A stretch of 64,000 nucleotides of DNA from assembly GCA_029624675.1 (NCBI GenBank), contig JARSSP010000036.1:310001-374000 (forward strand). The letters are read 5' to 3'. The stretch is from Candidatus Contendibacter sp. (GTDB lineage: Bacteria > Pseudomonadota > Gammaproteobacteria > Competibacterales > Competibacteraceae). The notes beneath the pieces were generated by a model. The model made no database searches and was not told the origin of the DNA. It saw nothing but the letters and a program-made list of their open reading frames with translations. Shown one piece after another: positions 11,900 to 22,450 of this stretch. Both the position numbers and the translations under genes were made by a program. Each line of letters begins with the position of its first letter. Within the stretch, counting starts at the first letter, position 1.

Positions 11900-12768
11900 A
11901 GCCCCAGCCAGTTCAGGTAGGCGCGGTTGACCGCCCCACCCCACAGCAGCGCGATCCAGCCGGCGGCGGCGAGAAAGGGGCCGAACGGCATCGGAACTTG
12001 CCGGTCCCGGCCGCGAAACAGAATCAGCGCCACGCCGAAAACCGCTCCCACCAGCGAGGACAGCAGCACGATAGCGACCAGATATTGCCAGCCGGTCCAG
12101 GCGCCGAGCGCCGCCAGCAGCTTGAAATCGCCATGGCCCATTCCTTCCTTGCCGGTCAGCAGGCGGAAGAGCTGATACACCGACCAGAGCGCCAGATAGC
12201 CGGCCATGGCGCCGATGACCGCGCTGGGCAAGTCGGCGAACAGCCCGAACAGCGCCGCGAACAGCCCGAGCCAGAGCAACGGCAGCACCAGATCATCCGG
12301 CAGCAGTTGATGGCGAACATCGATGACGCTGGCCGCCAGCAGGAACCAGGTATACACCAGTGCCGCCGCCGCCGGCCAGCCAGGGCCGTATTTCCAGGCG
12401 ACCACGCCCGCCATGACGCCGCTCAACGCTTCCACCAACGGATACTGGAGGCTGATCGCCGCGCCGCAATGGGCGCAGCGGCCGCGCTGTCGGACATAGC
12501 TGAGCAGCGGGATGTTCTCGACCGCTGTGATTAAATGACCGCAATGAGGGCAGCGCGAACGTGGCCGCCACAGATTAAACGCGGGTTGTCCGGCGTTCGG
12601 GTCCGCCTGATTCAACAACTCCGCGCATTGCGCTCGCCATTCCCGCTCCATCATCAGCGGCAGGCGATGGATGACGACATTGAGAAAGCTGCCAACGATC
12701 AGGCCCAGCAAGACGGCCAAAACGACGAACAATGGAGGCGAACCGGCCAGCAGATCCAGCGCGGTCAT
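11896..12768 (-). CDS. pilD: Type IV prepilin peptidase / N-methyltransferase
   Basis: Inner-membrane aspartic protease that cleaves the leader of type IV prepilins and pseudopilins and methylates the new N-terminus. The product is 290 aa with about eight hydrophobic segments. The two catalytic Asp motifs are ASVIDVRHQLLPD and GHGDFKLLAA. A cytoplasmic loop carries two CxxC pairs (CPHCGH, CAHCGA), as in full-length bifunctional enzymes. It lies 13 bases after pilC and overlaps coaE. Confidence 0.96.
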   Translation of the reverse strand: MTALDLLAGSPPLFVVLAVLLGLIVGSFLNVVIHRLPLMMEREWRAQCAELLNQADPNAGQPAFNLWRPRSRCPHCGHLITAVENIPLLSYVRQRGRCAHCGAAISLQYPLVEALSGVMAGVVAWKYGPGWPAAAALVYTWFLLAASVIDVRHQLLPDDLVLPLLWLGLFAALFGLFADLPSAVIGAMAGYLALWSVYQLFRLLTGKEGMGHGDFKLLAALGAWTGWQYLVAIVLLSSLVGAVFGVALILFRGRDRQVPMPFGPFLAAAGWIALLWGGAVNRAYLNWLGL

Positions 12769-12781
12769 CGTGCGGCCGCCG

Positions 12782-14023
12782 TCAGACCGCCGCAGCCAGC
12801 TTGAAGATCGGCAGGTACATGGAAACCACCAGCGTGCCGACCACGCCGGCCAGGAACGCCATCAGCAGCGGTTCGATCATGGTGGTCAATGTGTCTACCT
12901 TTTGGTCCACTTCCGCTTCGTAAAAGTCCGCCACCTTGGCCAGCATGTCGCCAAGCGAGCCGGCCTCCTCACCGATCGCCACCATCTGCACCACCATGTC
13001 GGGGAATAGACTGCTCTGGCGCATGGCGAAATTGAGCTGCTGACCGATGGACACCGCTTCGCGCATGTCCAGCACGGCTTTCTCGTAAACGTAGTTACCC
13101 GTGGCTCCGGCCACGCTGAGCATGGCGTCCACCAGCGGCACGCCGCCGTTGAACAGCGTGGACAGGGTGCGGGCGAAACGGGCGTTGGCCGAGGTGGCGA
13201 CCAGATCGCCGATCAGCGGTATTTGCAGGACCATGCGGTCCAGCCACTGATAGAAGGTGCGCGATCGCTTGCGGGCCTCCAAAAAGCCGACGATGGCCAC
13301 CACCGGCCCGAAAATGATGAGGTACCAGTATTCCTGAAACACCTTGGAAAGGTCGATGACCGCCCGGGTCAGGGCCGGCAACTCGGCGCCAAAACTCTTG
13401 AACAAATCATCGAAGGTCGGGATGACGAAAATCAACAGGACGGCGGTGACCACGAAGGCGAAGACCAACACGATGGCGGGATAGGTCAGCGCTTTCTTGA
13501 CCTTGGCCTTCAGCGCCTCGGTTTTTTCCAAATAGGTCGCGACCTTGTCGAGCAGCACCTCCAGAACGCCCGCTTCCTCGCCAGCATGCACTAGGCTGCA
13601 GTACAGATCGTTGAAGTGCACATGATGCTTGCCCATGGCCTTCGAGAGCGCGGTGCCACTTTCCACATCGGCCTTGATGCTGAGGATGAGTTCCTTCACC
13701 TTGGGCTTGCGGTTGCTGTGACCGACCATGTCCAGCGCCTGCACCACGGCGATGCCCGCGCCGAGCATGGTGCAGAGTTGGCGCGAGAACAGCATGATGT
13801 CCTTCGGCTTGACTGCATCGCCGAAGTTGAACAGGGGCTTGGCTTTCTTGCGAACCTGCAGCGGGATGATGCCCTGCCGCCGCAGTTCGGCCTTGATCAT
13901 GTTCTGATTGGCCCCGCGCAGCTCGCCCTTGACCCGCGTGCCCCGCTTGTCGGTGCCTTCCCACTTGAACGTGGGTTCGTCTTCCTTCTTTTTGGCCTTC
14001 GCCAGCGTTGGTTGTTTAGCCAC
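12782..14023 (-). CDS. pilC: Type IV pilus inner-membrane platform protein PilC
   Basis: Polytopic platform protein that couples the PilB/PilT/PilU motors to pilin assembly. The product is 413 aa (usual about 405), with two GspF-type repeats (about residues 75-200 and 280-400) and three main membrane segments. Family motifs FSRQLCTMLGAGIAV and MVAIGEEAGSLGDML are present. The start is a GTG at 14023, five bases after the pilB stop; no ATG is available nearby. Confidence 0.95.
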   Translation of the reverse strand: MAKQPTLAKAKKKEDEPTFKWEGTDKRGTRVKGELRGANQNMIKAELRRQGIIPLQVRKKAKPLFNFGDAVKPKDIMLFSRQLCTMLGAGIAVVQALDMVGHSNRKPKVKELILSIKADVESGTALSKAMGKHHVHFNDLYCSLVHAGEEAGVLEVLLDKVATYLEKTEALKAKVKKALTYPAIVLVFAFVVTAVLLIFVIPTFDDLFKSFGAELPALTRAVIDLSKVFQEYWYLIIFGPVVAIVGFLEARKRSRTFYQWLDRMVLQIPLIGDLVATSANARFARTLSTLFNGGVPLVDAMLSVAGATGNYVYEKAVLDMREAVSIGQQLNFAMRQSSLFPDMVVQMVAIGEEAGSLGDMLAKVADFYEAEVDQKVDTLTTMIEPLLMAFLAGVVGTLVVSMYLPIFKLAAAV

Positions 14024-14028
14024 GACCG

Positions 14029-15756
14029 TTATTCCGTTGTTACTCGGTTGATTTCTTCGAGACTGGTCAGCCCCATGCGAACCTTGTTCAGGCCCGATCG
14101 GCGCAGGTCGTTGACGCCTTCCTTGCGCGCCTGGTCGGCAATCTGGATCGCATTGCCGCTGGCCATGATGATCCGGCCGATCTCCTCGGAAACCGGCAGC
14201 ACCTCGTAGACGCCGACCCGACCCTTGTAACCGTGGTTGCACTGATCGCAACCGACCGCCTTGTAGATCGTCAGATCGGACAATTCATCCTGGCGAAAGC
14301 CCAGGTTGATCAGTTCCGCCGGTGGGATTTTGATCTCTTCCTTGCAGTGCGCGCACAACCGCCGCGCCAGGCGCTGGGCGATGATCAGGGTGACGCTGGA
14401 CGCGATGTTGTAGGGCGCCACGCCCATGTTCATCAGTCGGGTCAGGGTCTGCGGCGCGCTGTTGGTGTGCAGGGTGGACAGCACCATGTGGCCGGTCTGA
14501 GCCGCCTTGATGGCGATCTCGGCGGTTTCCAGATCGCGGATTTCGCCGACCATGATGATGTCCGGGTCCTGGCGCAGGAAGGCGCGCAGGGCGCTGGCGA
14601 AGGTCATGCCGACCTTGGGGTTGACGTTGACCTGGTTGATGCCGGTCAGGTTGATTTCCACCGGATCCTCGGCGGTGGAGATATTGACGGCGGCGGTGTT
14701 CAGGATGTTGAGCGCCGTGTACAGCGAGACCGTCTTGCCGCTGCCGGTGGGGCCAGTGACCAGCACCATGCCCTGCGGCTTGTGGATGGCCTTGATGAAC
14801 TGCTCCTTCTGGTGGTCTTCGTAGCCCAGAGCCTCGATGCCCATCTGAGCGCTGGCGGGGTCGAGCAGGCGCATCACCACTTTCTCGCCCCACATCGTCG
14901 GCAGGGTGTTGACGCGAAAATCGATGGCGCGCTGCTTGGTCAGATAAAGCTTGATGCGTCCATCCTGGGGCACCCGCCGCTCGGCGATGTCGAGCTGGGC
15001 CATGATCTTGAGGCGGGCGGCCAGACGCGGCGCCATGGCGACCGGCGGCTTGTGGATTTCGTCCAGCATGCCGTCCTGCCGGAAGCGAACCCGATAAGTC
15101 TTTTCGTAGGGCTCGAAGTGGATGTCGGAAGCGCCGCGGTTGATGGCCTGGATGATGACCTGGTTGACGAAGCGCACGATTGGCGCGTCCTCGGCGTCGG
15201 ACTGGGTCAGGGTTTCGATCTTGGGGCCGGCTTCGGCTTCGCTGCTGAAATCGAGATCGCCAACTTCGCTATCGCCCATGCTAGGCGTTGAGGTTTCAAG
15301 CGCCTTGTCCAACGCCTTGCTGACCTGGTTCTCGCTGACGACGACCGCCTCGATATCCAGCCGGGTCTGGAACTTGATGTCCTCCAACGCGCGCAGGTTG
15401 GTGGGGTCGACGACGCCCACGAACAGCCGGCGCCCCCGCTTGTGCAAGGGCAGGACGCGGTGTTGACGTAGCAGTTTCTCGTCGACCAGGCGCACGACCG
15501 CCGTGTCGATGTCCAGGGCGTCAAGATCGAACAGCGGCAGGTTGAAGCTGCGCGCGGCGACGCGAGCAATGTCCTTATCGCGGGCCAGCTTGTTCTCGAC
15601 CAGGTAAACGACGAGCGGAACATTATCCTTGCGCGCCTGCTCGGCCGCCCTGCTCGCGGCGGCTTCATCGAGCAGATGATTTTGCACGAGCTGGCGGGCA
15701 AGGCCGATCAATTGGCTGCCAGGCTGGGTAATGACATTGCTGGGATTGGTGGCCAT
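14029..15756 (-). CDS. pilB: Type IV pilus extension ATPase PilB
   Basis: Hexameric ATPase that drives pilus assembly on the cytoplasmic face. The product is 575 aa. The N-terminal T2SSE_N-type region (to about residue 160) is followed by the ATPase core with Walker A GPTGSGKTVSLYTAL, an Asp box around STAEDPVEINL, Walker B IIMVGEIRD, and a four-cysteine zinc motif (CAHC, later CDQC). First gene of pilB-pilC-pilD-coaE-zapD. No pilA is in the window, so the major pilin is encoded elsewhere. Confidence 0.96.
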   Translation of the reverse strand: MATNPSNVITQPGSQLIGLARQLVQNHLLDEAAASRAAEQARKDNVPLVVYLVENKLARDKDIARVAARSFNLPLFDLDALDIDTAVVRLVDEKLLRQHRVLPLHKRGRRLFVGVVDPTNLRALEDIKFQTRLDIEAVVVSENQVSKALDKALETSTPSMGDSEVGDLDFSSEAEAGPKIETLTQSDAEDAPIVRFVNQVIIQAINRGASDIHFEPYEKTYRVRFRQDGMLDEIHKPPVAMAPRLAARLKIMAQLDIAERRVPQDGRIKLYLTKQRAIDFRVNTLPTMWGEKVVMRLLDPASAQMGIEALGYEDHQKEQFIKAIHKPQGMVLVTGPTGSGKTVSLYTALNILNTAAVNISTAEDPVEINLTGINQVNVNPKVGMTFASALRAFLRQDPDIIMVGEIRDLETAEIAIKAAQTGHMVLSTLHTNSAPQTLTRLMNMGVAPYNIASSVTLIIAQRLARRLCAHCKEEIKIPPAELINLGFRQDELSDLTIYKAVGCDQCNHGYKGRVGVYEVLPVSEEIGRIIMASGNAIQIADQARKEGVNDLRRSGLNKVRMGLTSLEEINRVTTE

Positions 15757-15932
15757 GGGTGATCCATGATGTGAGTTTCTGGACGGCCCAGGTTTTGTCG
15801 TCCGCCGAACGAGCTAACTCTAGACCATGCGGTGAACCTTGGAAAGAGTCGGGGCGGATGGGCACCGTGCTCGCGGACATGGTGGCGTGAGCCGCCAGTT
15901 AGACCAAGGAAGCCGAAAACAAGATTCCGAAT

Positions 15933-16643
15933 TCAGCGGGGCGCGAATTCGGCGCGGCAGCCGTTATCCACCCAGACCCCGCGGCGGTCATAGCCCCAGG
16001 TGCCGTTGTATCGACAATCGGATCGGCTGAGCTGGCGGTACAGACGCACGCCGTCACGGGTATCGGCCCGACATCGGTTATACCCACCGTCGGACTCGCA
16101 ACGGACGATCCAGGGGGGCTGCCGTTCGTTCGGGTTTTTCTCCGCCAGCAGCGCCCCAGCCACGCCTAGTGCGGCGACGCCGCCCACGATGGCGGCGGTG
16201 TTGTCCTTATCCCTTTGGGAACCATCGCCACCGCTACGCCCAGTGTAAAGCTGGAAATCGCCCCGGCAACCCCGATCCACCCAGATACCTCGGCGGTCGT
16301 AGCCCCAAGTTTCCTGGTAACGACAGGCATTCTTGCTTAATTGGCGATGGAGTTGCACGCCGTCGTTGGTGTTGGCCCGACAGTGGCGGTAATGTTGATC
16401 GGTGGATTCGCAGCGCACGACAGCATGAGGATAGTCGCCCTGGCCACCGGGGCGGCGCTCGCTGGGACCGCGCTCAACGGCGTAGCTCCCCTCGTCATCT
16501 CCCCTAGGATAAGACTGGGCACCACCCGATAACGGCGCAGCCAGCGCCAGCAGGAAGGTTGCGGCAAGCAAGGCGGGCAACCATCGCGAAGGGCGATGAC
16601 GTGGCGCAGGATGGTTGACTGCTCGGGAAAGCGTGATTCGCAT
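15933..16643 (-). CDS. Exported protein with two DUF3011 domains
   Basis: Function unknown. The 236-aa product has a long basic N-region and a hydrophobic signal segment (about residues 23-42, ending SGGAQS), so it is probably exported. Two similar units of about 60 residues follow: RCES...YRHCRA...CRYQETWGYDRRGIWVD and RCES...YNRCRA...CRYNGTWGYDRRGVWVD. A Gly/Ala-rich hydrophobic stretch lies between them (AAIVGGVAALGVAGALLAE), which could span the membrane. The repeated cysteines suggest disulfides in the periplasm. I start at the ATG at 16643 for the signal peptide. The 244 bases to the divergent prlC are AT-rich and probably hold both promoters. Confidence 0.75.
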   Translation of the reverse strand: MRITLSRAVNHPAPRHRPSRWLPALLAATFLLALAAPLSGGAQSYPRGDDEGSYAVERGPSERRPGGQGDYPHAVVRCESTDQHYRHCRANTNDGVQLHRQLSKNACRYQETWGYDRRGIWVDRGCRGDFQLYTGRSGGDGSQRDKDNTAAIVGGVAALGVAGALLAEKNPNERQPPWIVRCESDGGYNRCRADTRDGVRLYRQLSRSDCRYNGTWGYDRRGVWVDNGCRAEFAPR

Positions 16644-16887
16644 GGATGTAAGTCCGATTCGATGATGCGCGATAGTGTTTATATAATAACCCAAATTGCC
16701 ACGTGGACGGGATTTGTCGAGCCTTCCGCCCATGCCGATGCGCTCCGTACCGTGACGGGTCCCTTAAATGAAACGCTTTCACATACACACCGCTGTCGAC
16801 GGTCTTGTCGTTGGCATCACCTTGCCACGACAAAGTTCTTCGATGGTTTTTTTAAAACCCGCGAAAACCAATTCTTGAAGTCCCGCC

Positions 16888-18930
16888 ATGACCAACCCGC
16901 TCCTTACCGCCGCCGACCTGCCTTCCTATGCCGCCATCCAGCCGGAACACATCGAACCCGCCATCGACCACTGGCTGGCCGAAAATCGCATTGAAATCGA
17001 GCGATTGTTGACCGCGAACGCGGCTTATGGTTGGGACAATCTGATTCGCCCGCTGGAGGAACTGGAGGATCGGCTGAACAGGGCGTGGTCGCCGATCAAT
17101 CATTTGCACTCGGTATGCGATTCCGACGCCCTGCGCGCCGCCTATAACGCCTGTTTGCCCAAGCTTAGCGCCTATTACAGCGAACTGGGCCAGCACGAGG
17201 GTCTGTATCGCGCCTATCGGCAAATCGCCGAGGGGCCGGAGTACGCCCAGCTCGATCCGGCGCAGCGCAAGGTGATCACGGACGCCCTGCGCGATTTTCG
17301 CCTCTCCGGCATCGCCCTGCCGCCCGAGCAACAGGCTCGCTATCAGGAGATTCAGCGGGAACTGGCCCAACTTGGGGCCAAGTTTTCGGAAAACGTGCTG
17401 GACGCCACTCAAGCGTGGACCAAACTTCTGACCGACGAAGCCCGACTGGCCGGTCTGCCCGAATCGGCGCGGGCGCTGGCCCGTCAGACCGCGCGACAAC
17501 GGGGGCTGGGCGGCTGGTTGCTGACCCTGGAATTGCCATCCTACTTGCCGGTGTTGAACTACGCCGACGACCGGGAACTGCGGCGGGAATTGTACAGCGC
17601 CTATTGCACCCGCGCCTCCGATCAGGGGCCCAACGGCGGTCAGTGGGATAATGGGCCGGTCATGGAACGGATTTTGGCGCTGCGCCACGAACTCGCCCAA
17701 TTACTTGGTTTTCACGATTACACCGAATATTCGCTGGCCACCAAGATGGCCGATTCACCTGATCAGGTATTTGAATTTATTTATGATCTCACTCGCCGTG
17801 TCCGACCCCAGGCGCAACGTGAACTGGAGGAATTGCGGACTTTCGCCCGCGAGCGGTTTGGCGTGGACGATTTACAAACCTGGGATATCGGCTATTACGC
17901 GGAAAAGCTGCGCCAGCATCGCTACCAACTGTCGCAGGAGGAATTGCGGCCCTACTTTCCGCTGCCCCGCGTCTTGGCGGGATTGTTCGCGGTGGCCGAG
18001 CGCTTGTTCGACATCGTCATTCGCCCGCTGGACGGAGTGGAAGTCTGGCATCCTGACGTGCGGGCTTACCAAATCGCTGACGCGACGGGTCATTCGCGCG
18101 GGCGGTTTTATCTGGATTTATACGCTCGCCCCCACAAGCGTGGTGGGGCCTGGATGGACGGTTGCCTGGCGCGGCGACGGCTGGCCGGCACGGTGCGATT
18201 GCCGGCGGCCTATCTGGTGGGCAATTTCACCCCGCCGGTGGGCGACGATCCGGCCCTGCTGACCCATAACGAAGTGTTGACCCTGTTCCACGAATTCGGC
18301 CATGGCCTCCATCATCTGTTGACCACGGTGGATTACTTGCCGGTGGCCGGCATTCATGGCGTGGAATGGGACGCGGTGGAATTGCCGAGCCAGTTTCTGG
18401 AAAACTGGTGCTGGGCGCGAGAGACGCTGGATCTGCTGGCGGGTCATTACCAAACCGGTGAGCCGCTACCGGACGACTTGTACCAACGAATGCTGGCGGC
18501 CAAGCATTTCCAGGCCGGTATTTCGATGGCGCGGCAACTGGAATTTGGATTATTCGACTTCCGGTTGCACCGCGACTACGACCCGGCGCGCGGTGGGCAG
18601 GTGCTGGAGGTGCTGGACGAAGTACGCCACCAGGTGGCGGTCATCATCCCGCCGGTTTGGAATCGCTTCGCCAACGCCTTTACCCACATCTTCGCCGGTG
18701 GCTACGCGGCGGGCTATTACAGCTATAAATGGGCGGAGGTGCTGTCGGCGGACGCTTTCAGCGCCTTTGAGGAAAGCGGGATTTTCAATTCCGCGACCGG
18801 GGCGCGGTTTCGGGCGAGCATCCTGGAAGTGGGCGGATCGCGTCCGGCACTCGCCAGTTTCGTCGAGTTTCGCGGGCGGGAACCGAGGATCGAACCGCTG
18901 CTGCGCCTGAGCGGAATCGCCGCCGTGTAG
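16888..18930 (+). CDS. prlC: Oligopeptidase A (M3 family)
   Basis: Cytoplasmic zinc metallopeptidase that degrades signal peptides and other oligopeptides. The product is 680 aa (E. coli 680) and opens MTNPLLT as the E. coli enzyme does. The zinc site HEFGHGLHHLL is intact, and NVLDATQAWTKLLTDEARL and GQHEGLYRAYR match the family closely. The gene stands alone on the plus strand between two minus-strand groups. Its stop is three bases from the stop of the convergent HAD gene. Confidence 0.96.
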   Translation: MTNPLLTAADLPSYAAIQPEHIEPAIDHWLAENRIEIERLLTANAAYGWDNLIRPLEELEDRLNRAWSPINHLHSVCDSDALRAAYNACLPKLSAYYSELGQHEGLYRAYRQIAEGPEYAQLDPAQRKVITDALRDFRLSGIALPPEQQARYQEIQRELAQLGAKFSENVLDATQAWTKLLTDEARLAGLPESARALARQTARQRGLGGWLLTLELPSYLPVLNYADDRELRRELYSAYCTRASDQGPNGGQWDNGPVMERILALRHELAQLLGFHDYTEYSLATKMADSPDQVFEFIYDLTRRVRPQAQRELEELRTFARERFGVDDLQTWDIGYYAEKLRQHRYQLSQEELRPYFPLPRVLAGLFAVAERLFDIVIRPLDGVEVWHPDVRAYQIADATGHSRGRFYLDLYARPHKRGGAWMDGCLARRRLAGTVRLPAAYLVGNFTPPVGDDPALLTHNEVLTLFHEFGHGLHHLLTTVDYLPVAGIHGVEWDAVELPSQFLENWCWARETLDLLAGHYQTGEPLPDDLYQRMLAAKHFQAGISMARQLEFGLFDFRLHRDYDPARGGQVLEVLDEVRHQVAVIIPPVWNRFANAFTHIFAGGYAAGYYSYKWAEVLSADAFSAFEESGIFNSATGARFRASILEVGGSRPALASFVEFRGREPRIEPLLRLSGIAAV

Positions 18931-18933
18931 CAA

Positions 18934-19602
18934 TCAACGAGCCGCCGCCCACGACGGGTATCCTCCTCCAAACGGCCGCACGTCCGTCGCCAGCATCCCG
19001 GCGTGGCGGGCCGCTTCCAGCCCGGCGTCGGCATCCTCAAACGCTTGACAAAGCACGGGTTCCACCTCCAAACGGCGAGCCGCTTCCAGGAACAGGTCTG
19101 GCGCCGGCTTGGGCGGCAAGCCGTCATCGGCGGTCAGCACCACCGGGAACAGGGCGCGCAACCTGGCCGCCCCCAACGCCCGTTCCACGTTGGGGCGGTT
19201 GCTGCCCGATACCACCGCCATCGGCAGGCGACCGTGGTAGCGTCGCGCCAGAGTCGCCACCGGTTCCAGCGGACGTGCTTGATCCAGCAGGGCATAAGTT
19301 CGCCGTTCCTTGTCGGCGGTAAACCGCGCGACATCGATAGCATGGCCAAACTCGACGTTGTACCGAGCGACGATCCAGTCGGTCGGCTTGCCGTTGTGCC
19401 GCATGAGAAACTCCAGCGGACAGACCAGACCCAGCGCCGCGAAGGTTTTCTCCCAGGCCGCGTAATGCAAGGGCAACGTATCGACCAGGGTGCCGTCGCA
19501 GTCGAAAATCAGACCACGCATCCAGGTGGGAACCACCAACATCGGTTCAATCTCGAACTGGCCTGGATCAACCAGAATCGGCGGGTCGTTTTTCAACGTC
19601 AT
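18934..19602 (-). CDS. HAD-superfamily phosphatase, beta-phosphoglucomutase-like
   Basis: HAD subclass I hydrolase of 222 aa; the true substrate is unknown, with sugar phosphates most likely. Motif I is FDCDGTLVDT (nucleophile and acid Asp), motif II MAVVSGSN, motif III KPAPDLFLEAA, and motif IV FEDADAGLEAA. About 27 residues before motif I are not conserved in the family, but GGGGAG upstream of the ATG at 19602 supports this start. It lies 33 bases after ggt and may be co-transcribed with it. Confidence 0.85.
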   Translation of the reverse strand: MTLKNDPPILVDPGQFEIEPMLVVPTWMRGLIFDCDGTLVDTLPLHYAAWEKTFAALGLVCPLEFLMRHNGKPTDWIVARYNVEFGHAIDVARFTADKERRTYALLDQARPLEPVATLARRYHGRLPMAVVSGSNRPNVERALGAARLRALFPVVLTADDGLPPKPAPDLFLEAARRLEVEPVLCQAFEDADAGLEAARHAGMLATDVRPFGGGYPSWAAAR

Positions 19603-19635
19603 GTTTCTCCCCTTGTTGGGCCGGCTGAGACCGGT

Positions 19636-21189
19636 TCAGTCAACCGTGGCGGCCCAACCGCCGCGCCGGGGATCGCCGGCCCCCGCGCCGTCGGGCGCCA
19701 CCGCGTGAACTCCACCGAAATACACGTCCTGGACCGCCCAATGGTTAACCGGCCATCGCTCCGCCAGGGCCGCCAGCGCCGGTTCGGAAAAGCCCGGCTC
19801 GACCTGGATACGCTCGCCATCCCAATGCAGGCGGGGCGCTTCGACCGCGTCCCGCAACTTCATGCCGAAATCCACCGTGTTGCTGATCACCTGCAGCAGG
19901 GCGGTGCGAATGCGCTTGCTGCCGCCGCTGCCCAGCGCCAATTGCGTTCGATCTCCGGCCAGCAGCAGCGACGGCGCCATCATCGAGGCCACCCGCATTC
20001 CGGGTGGGCTGACGTGGAACCCTTCGGGATGCAAATCGTCCTCGCCCATCATGTTGTTGAGCATGATGCCGGCGCCGGGCGCGAAGTAGCCGGAACCCTC
20101 GCCGTTGGAGGTGGTCATGCTGGCGGCGTTGCCCTCGGCGTCGCACACGCTGACATGCGTGGTGCCACCCGAGGCGACCCGCACCCGCTCCCGGCTTTCC
20201 GCCAGACCCGGTGGGTCCAGGTCGGTTGGACTCAGATAACCCTCGGTCCGGCGACGGTCCACCTCCCGCATCACCGCAACCAACAGCGTCAAATGGGCCG
20301 GCGACCCAAAGCCAAGAGGAGCGACTTCGCGCGCTTCCAGCAGGCGCAGCGCCAGGGCGAGCAACGAGCCCCCAAACGAAGGCGGTGGATTGGTCAGCAG
20401 CCGATCATCGCGGTAACAGACCGACAGCGGTTCGCGTTCGATCACCTGGCAAGCGGCCAGATCGGCCGCCGTCAGCAGTCCACCGCTTTCGGTCATGGCC
20501 CGGGCGATGCGCCCGGCCAGTTCACCCTCGTAAAAATCCCGTTCACCATCGAGCGGCAGCGTCTCCAGAAAGGCCGCCAGGTCTGGATTGCGATGAACGT
20601 CGCCTTCGCCCAGATAGCGGTCTTCCGGAGAGAACAGCGCCCGACCGGCGGCGGTCAGGGTCATGATCGGCGTCAGCAGGTCGAGAAAATAGGCTTGCTT
20701 GTGATTGATCGTCACGCCGGCGCGGGCCAGGTGGACGGCTGGCGCCAGCACCTCGCGTAGCGGTAGTCGGCCCAGTCGCCGATGGACGTGCAGGTAACCG
20801 CGCAGCGCGCCAGGGGCCGCCACCGATCCCATGCCGACGTTGAAAATCTGCTCGCTGGCGGGAAACCGCACGGTTACTGGCAGGAAGTGAGGCTTTAATT
20901 GACCGGCCGGCAAACCTCGGCCCGGCGTGTCCACGAAGAAATCGAACAAGGTCGCCCGACCCTGGGCGGTGCGAGCCAGCAGGAAACCGCCGCCGCCGAG
21001 ACTGGTCAGCGCCGGTTCGGCCACGGCGGCGGCAAACCCAGCCGCGACCACGGCGTCGAAGGCGTTGCCGCCGGCGCGCAGGATTTCGCCGGCCGCCTCG
21101 GTGACCCGTGGGTGACCGCTGGCGACGCTGGCCTTAGCCGACCCGGAAGCGGCCTCGATCGCGCTGCTCCCTAGCCGCCGCTCAGGCAC
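19636..21189 (-). CDS. ggt: Gamma-glutamyltransferase family protein
   Basis: N-terminal nucleophile hydrolase that cleaves gamma-glutamyl amides such as glutathione. The product is 517 aa. The likely autoprocessing and nucleophile Thr lies in [17 protein letters not shown], followed by [12 protein letters not shown] and the [14 protein letters not shown] region. It is shorter than E. coli Ggt (580 aa) and no signal peptide is visible, so a cytosolic location is possible. It starts at a GTG that overlaps the rhlB stop by eight bases. Confidence 0.88.
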   Translation of the reverse strand: MPERRLGSSAIEAASGSAKASVASGHPRVTEAAGEILRAGGNAFDAVVAAGFAAAVAEPALTSLGGGGFLLARTAQGRATLFDFFVDTPGRGLPAGQLKPHFLPVTVRFPASEQIFNVGMGSVAAPGALRGYLHVHRRLGRLPLREVLAPAVHLARAGVTINHKQAYFLDLLTPIMTLTAAGRALFSPEDRYLGEGDVHRNPDLAAFLETLPLDGERDFYEGELAGRIARAMTESGGLLTAADLAACQVIEREPLSVCYRDDRLLTNPPPSFGGSLLALALRLLEAREVAPLGFGSPAHLTLLVAVMREVDRRRTEGYLSPTDLDPPGLAESRERVRVASGGTTHVSVCDAEGNAASMTTSNGEGSGYFAPGAGIMLNNMMGEDDLHPEGFHVSPPGMRVASMMAPSLLLAGDRTQLALGSGGSKRIRTALLQVISNTVDFGMKLRDAVEAPRLHWDGERIQVEPGFSEPALAALAERWPVNHWAVQDVYFGGVHAVAPDGAGAGDPRRGGWAATVD

Positions 21190-22450
21190 GATGAGGTGCC
21201 CGCCGGTGCGGTGTGCGGCCGCGACCTCGCTCGCCGCCCGCCAGGGGTGGCCGGTGCCGCTCCATCCGTCGGGGCGGCTTGTACTCCATCAGCAGTTCCT
21301 CGGTGATCGGCAGCACCGGGATCTTCTGGCCGATGAAGTCCTCGATGTCCGGCAGGGAGTAGACGTACTGTTCGCAAGCGAAGCTGATGGCGTCGCCGCT
21401 GGCGCCGATGCGGGCGGTGCGACCGATGCGGTGAACGTAGTCCTCCCGGTCCTGCGGCAGGTCGAAGTTGATGACGTGGGTCACATCCGGAATGTGCAGA
21501 CCGCGCGCCGCCACGTCGGTCGCCACCAGGATCGGCAATTCGCCGCGCTGGAACGCTTCCAACAGTTTCAGCCGCTTTTGCTGGGGAATGTCGCCCGACA
21601 GGACGCCGGCCTGGTAGCCGTTGCCCAGCAGATAGCCGGTGACCCGATCCGCCGCCTTCTTGGTGTTGACGAAGATCATGATGCGCTTGGGTTCCTGCTG
21701 GCGTAGCACCCCCAGCAACAACGCGATCTTGTCGTGGGCGGAGACGTGATACAGGGCCTGGCGCACCTTGTCGGCGGTCACGTGCTCGGCCTCGATCCGG
21801 ATCACCTGGGGGTTATTCATGTGCTCGTAGGCCAGTTCCATGACCCGGTTGCTCAGGGTGGCCGAGAACAGCATGTTGATGCGCTGATCGGGCGCGGGCA
21901 TCTTGCGCAACAGGTAGCGGATGTCGGCGATGAAGCCGAGGTCGAACATGCGGTCAGCTTCATCCAGCACCACCACCTCGATCTGATTGAGCTTGTAGAC
22001 CCCTTGTTTGTAGTAGTCGATCAAACGTCCGGGCGTGCCGATCAGCACGTCCACCCCGGCCTCAAGCTGGCGACGTTGCGCGTCGTAACCGGCGCCGCCG
22101 AATACGACCACGCATTTAAGGCCGGTGTAGCGGCCGAGCAATTCGGCGTCACGGTGGATCTGCACCGCCAGTTCGCGGGTCGGAGCGACGATGATGGCCC
22201 AGGGGCCGACGGCGTCCTCGGCGACGGGCGTTTCCATCAGGTGATGCAAGGTGGCGAGTAGGAAAGCAGCGGTCTTGCCGGTGCCAGTCTGGGCCTGACC
22301 GGCGATGTCCCGACCCTTGAGCGCCAGCGGCAAGGTGGCGGCTTGGATCGGCGTACAGTAGACGAAGCCAGCGTCCTCCACACTCTCCAACAGTGAATCA
22401 GTCAGGCCAAGCGAGGAAAACGGGACATGGGTCAAATGGTCGGTTTGCAT
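21182..22450 (-). CDS. rhlB: DEAD-box ATP-dependent RNA helicase RhlB
   Basis: RNA helicase that in E. coli belongs to the RNA degradosome. The product is 422 aa. Motifs in order: [13 protein letters not shown] (Q motif), AQTGTGKT (I), PTRELAVQ (Ia), TPGRL (Ib), [11 protein letters not shown] (II), SATLS (III), HRIGRTAR (VI). The phrase [19 protein letters not shown] marks RhlB within the family. The C-terminal tail is basic and Arg/Pro-rich, a likely RNA-binding tail. It is divergent from trxA-rho across 257 bases, as in E. coli; that gap is AT-rich in the middle but shows no convincing promoter hexamers. Confidence 0.94.
   Translation of the reverse strand: MQTDHLTHVPFSSLGLTDSLLESVEDAGFVYCTPIQAATLPLALKGRDIAGQAQTGTGKTAAFLLATLHHLMETPVAEDAVGPWAIIVAPTRELAVQIHRDAELLGRYTGLKCVVVFGGAGYDAQRRQLEAGVDVLIGTPGRLIDYYKQGVYKLNQIEVVVLDEADRMFDLGFIADIRYLLRKMPAPDQRINMLFSATLSNRVMELAYEHMNNPQVIRIEAEHVTADKVRQALYHVSAHDKIALLLGVLRQQEPKRIMIFVNTKKAADRVTGYLLGNGYQAGVLSGDIPQQKRLKLLEAFQRGELPILVATDVAARGLHIPDVTHVINFDLPQDREDYVHRIGRTARIGASGDAISFACEQYVYSLPDIEDFIGQKIPVLPITEELLMEYKPPRRMERHRPPLAGGERGRGRTPHRRAPHRA

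Noticed and set aside
16682..16687. TATAAT in the gap between the DUF3011 gene and prlC
   Set aside because: Good -10 sequence but no matching -35, and over 190 bases before prlC; not called as a promoter.
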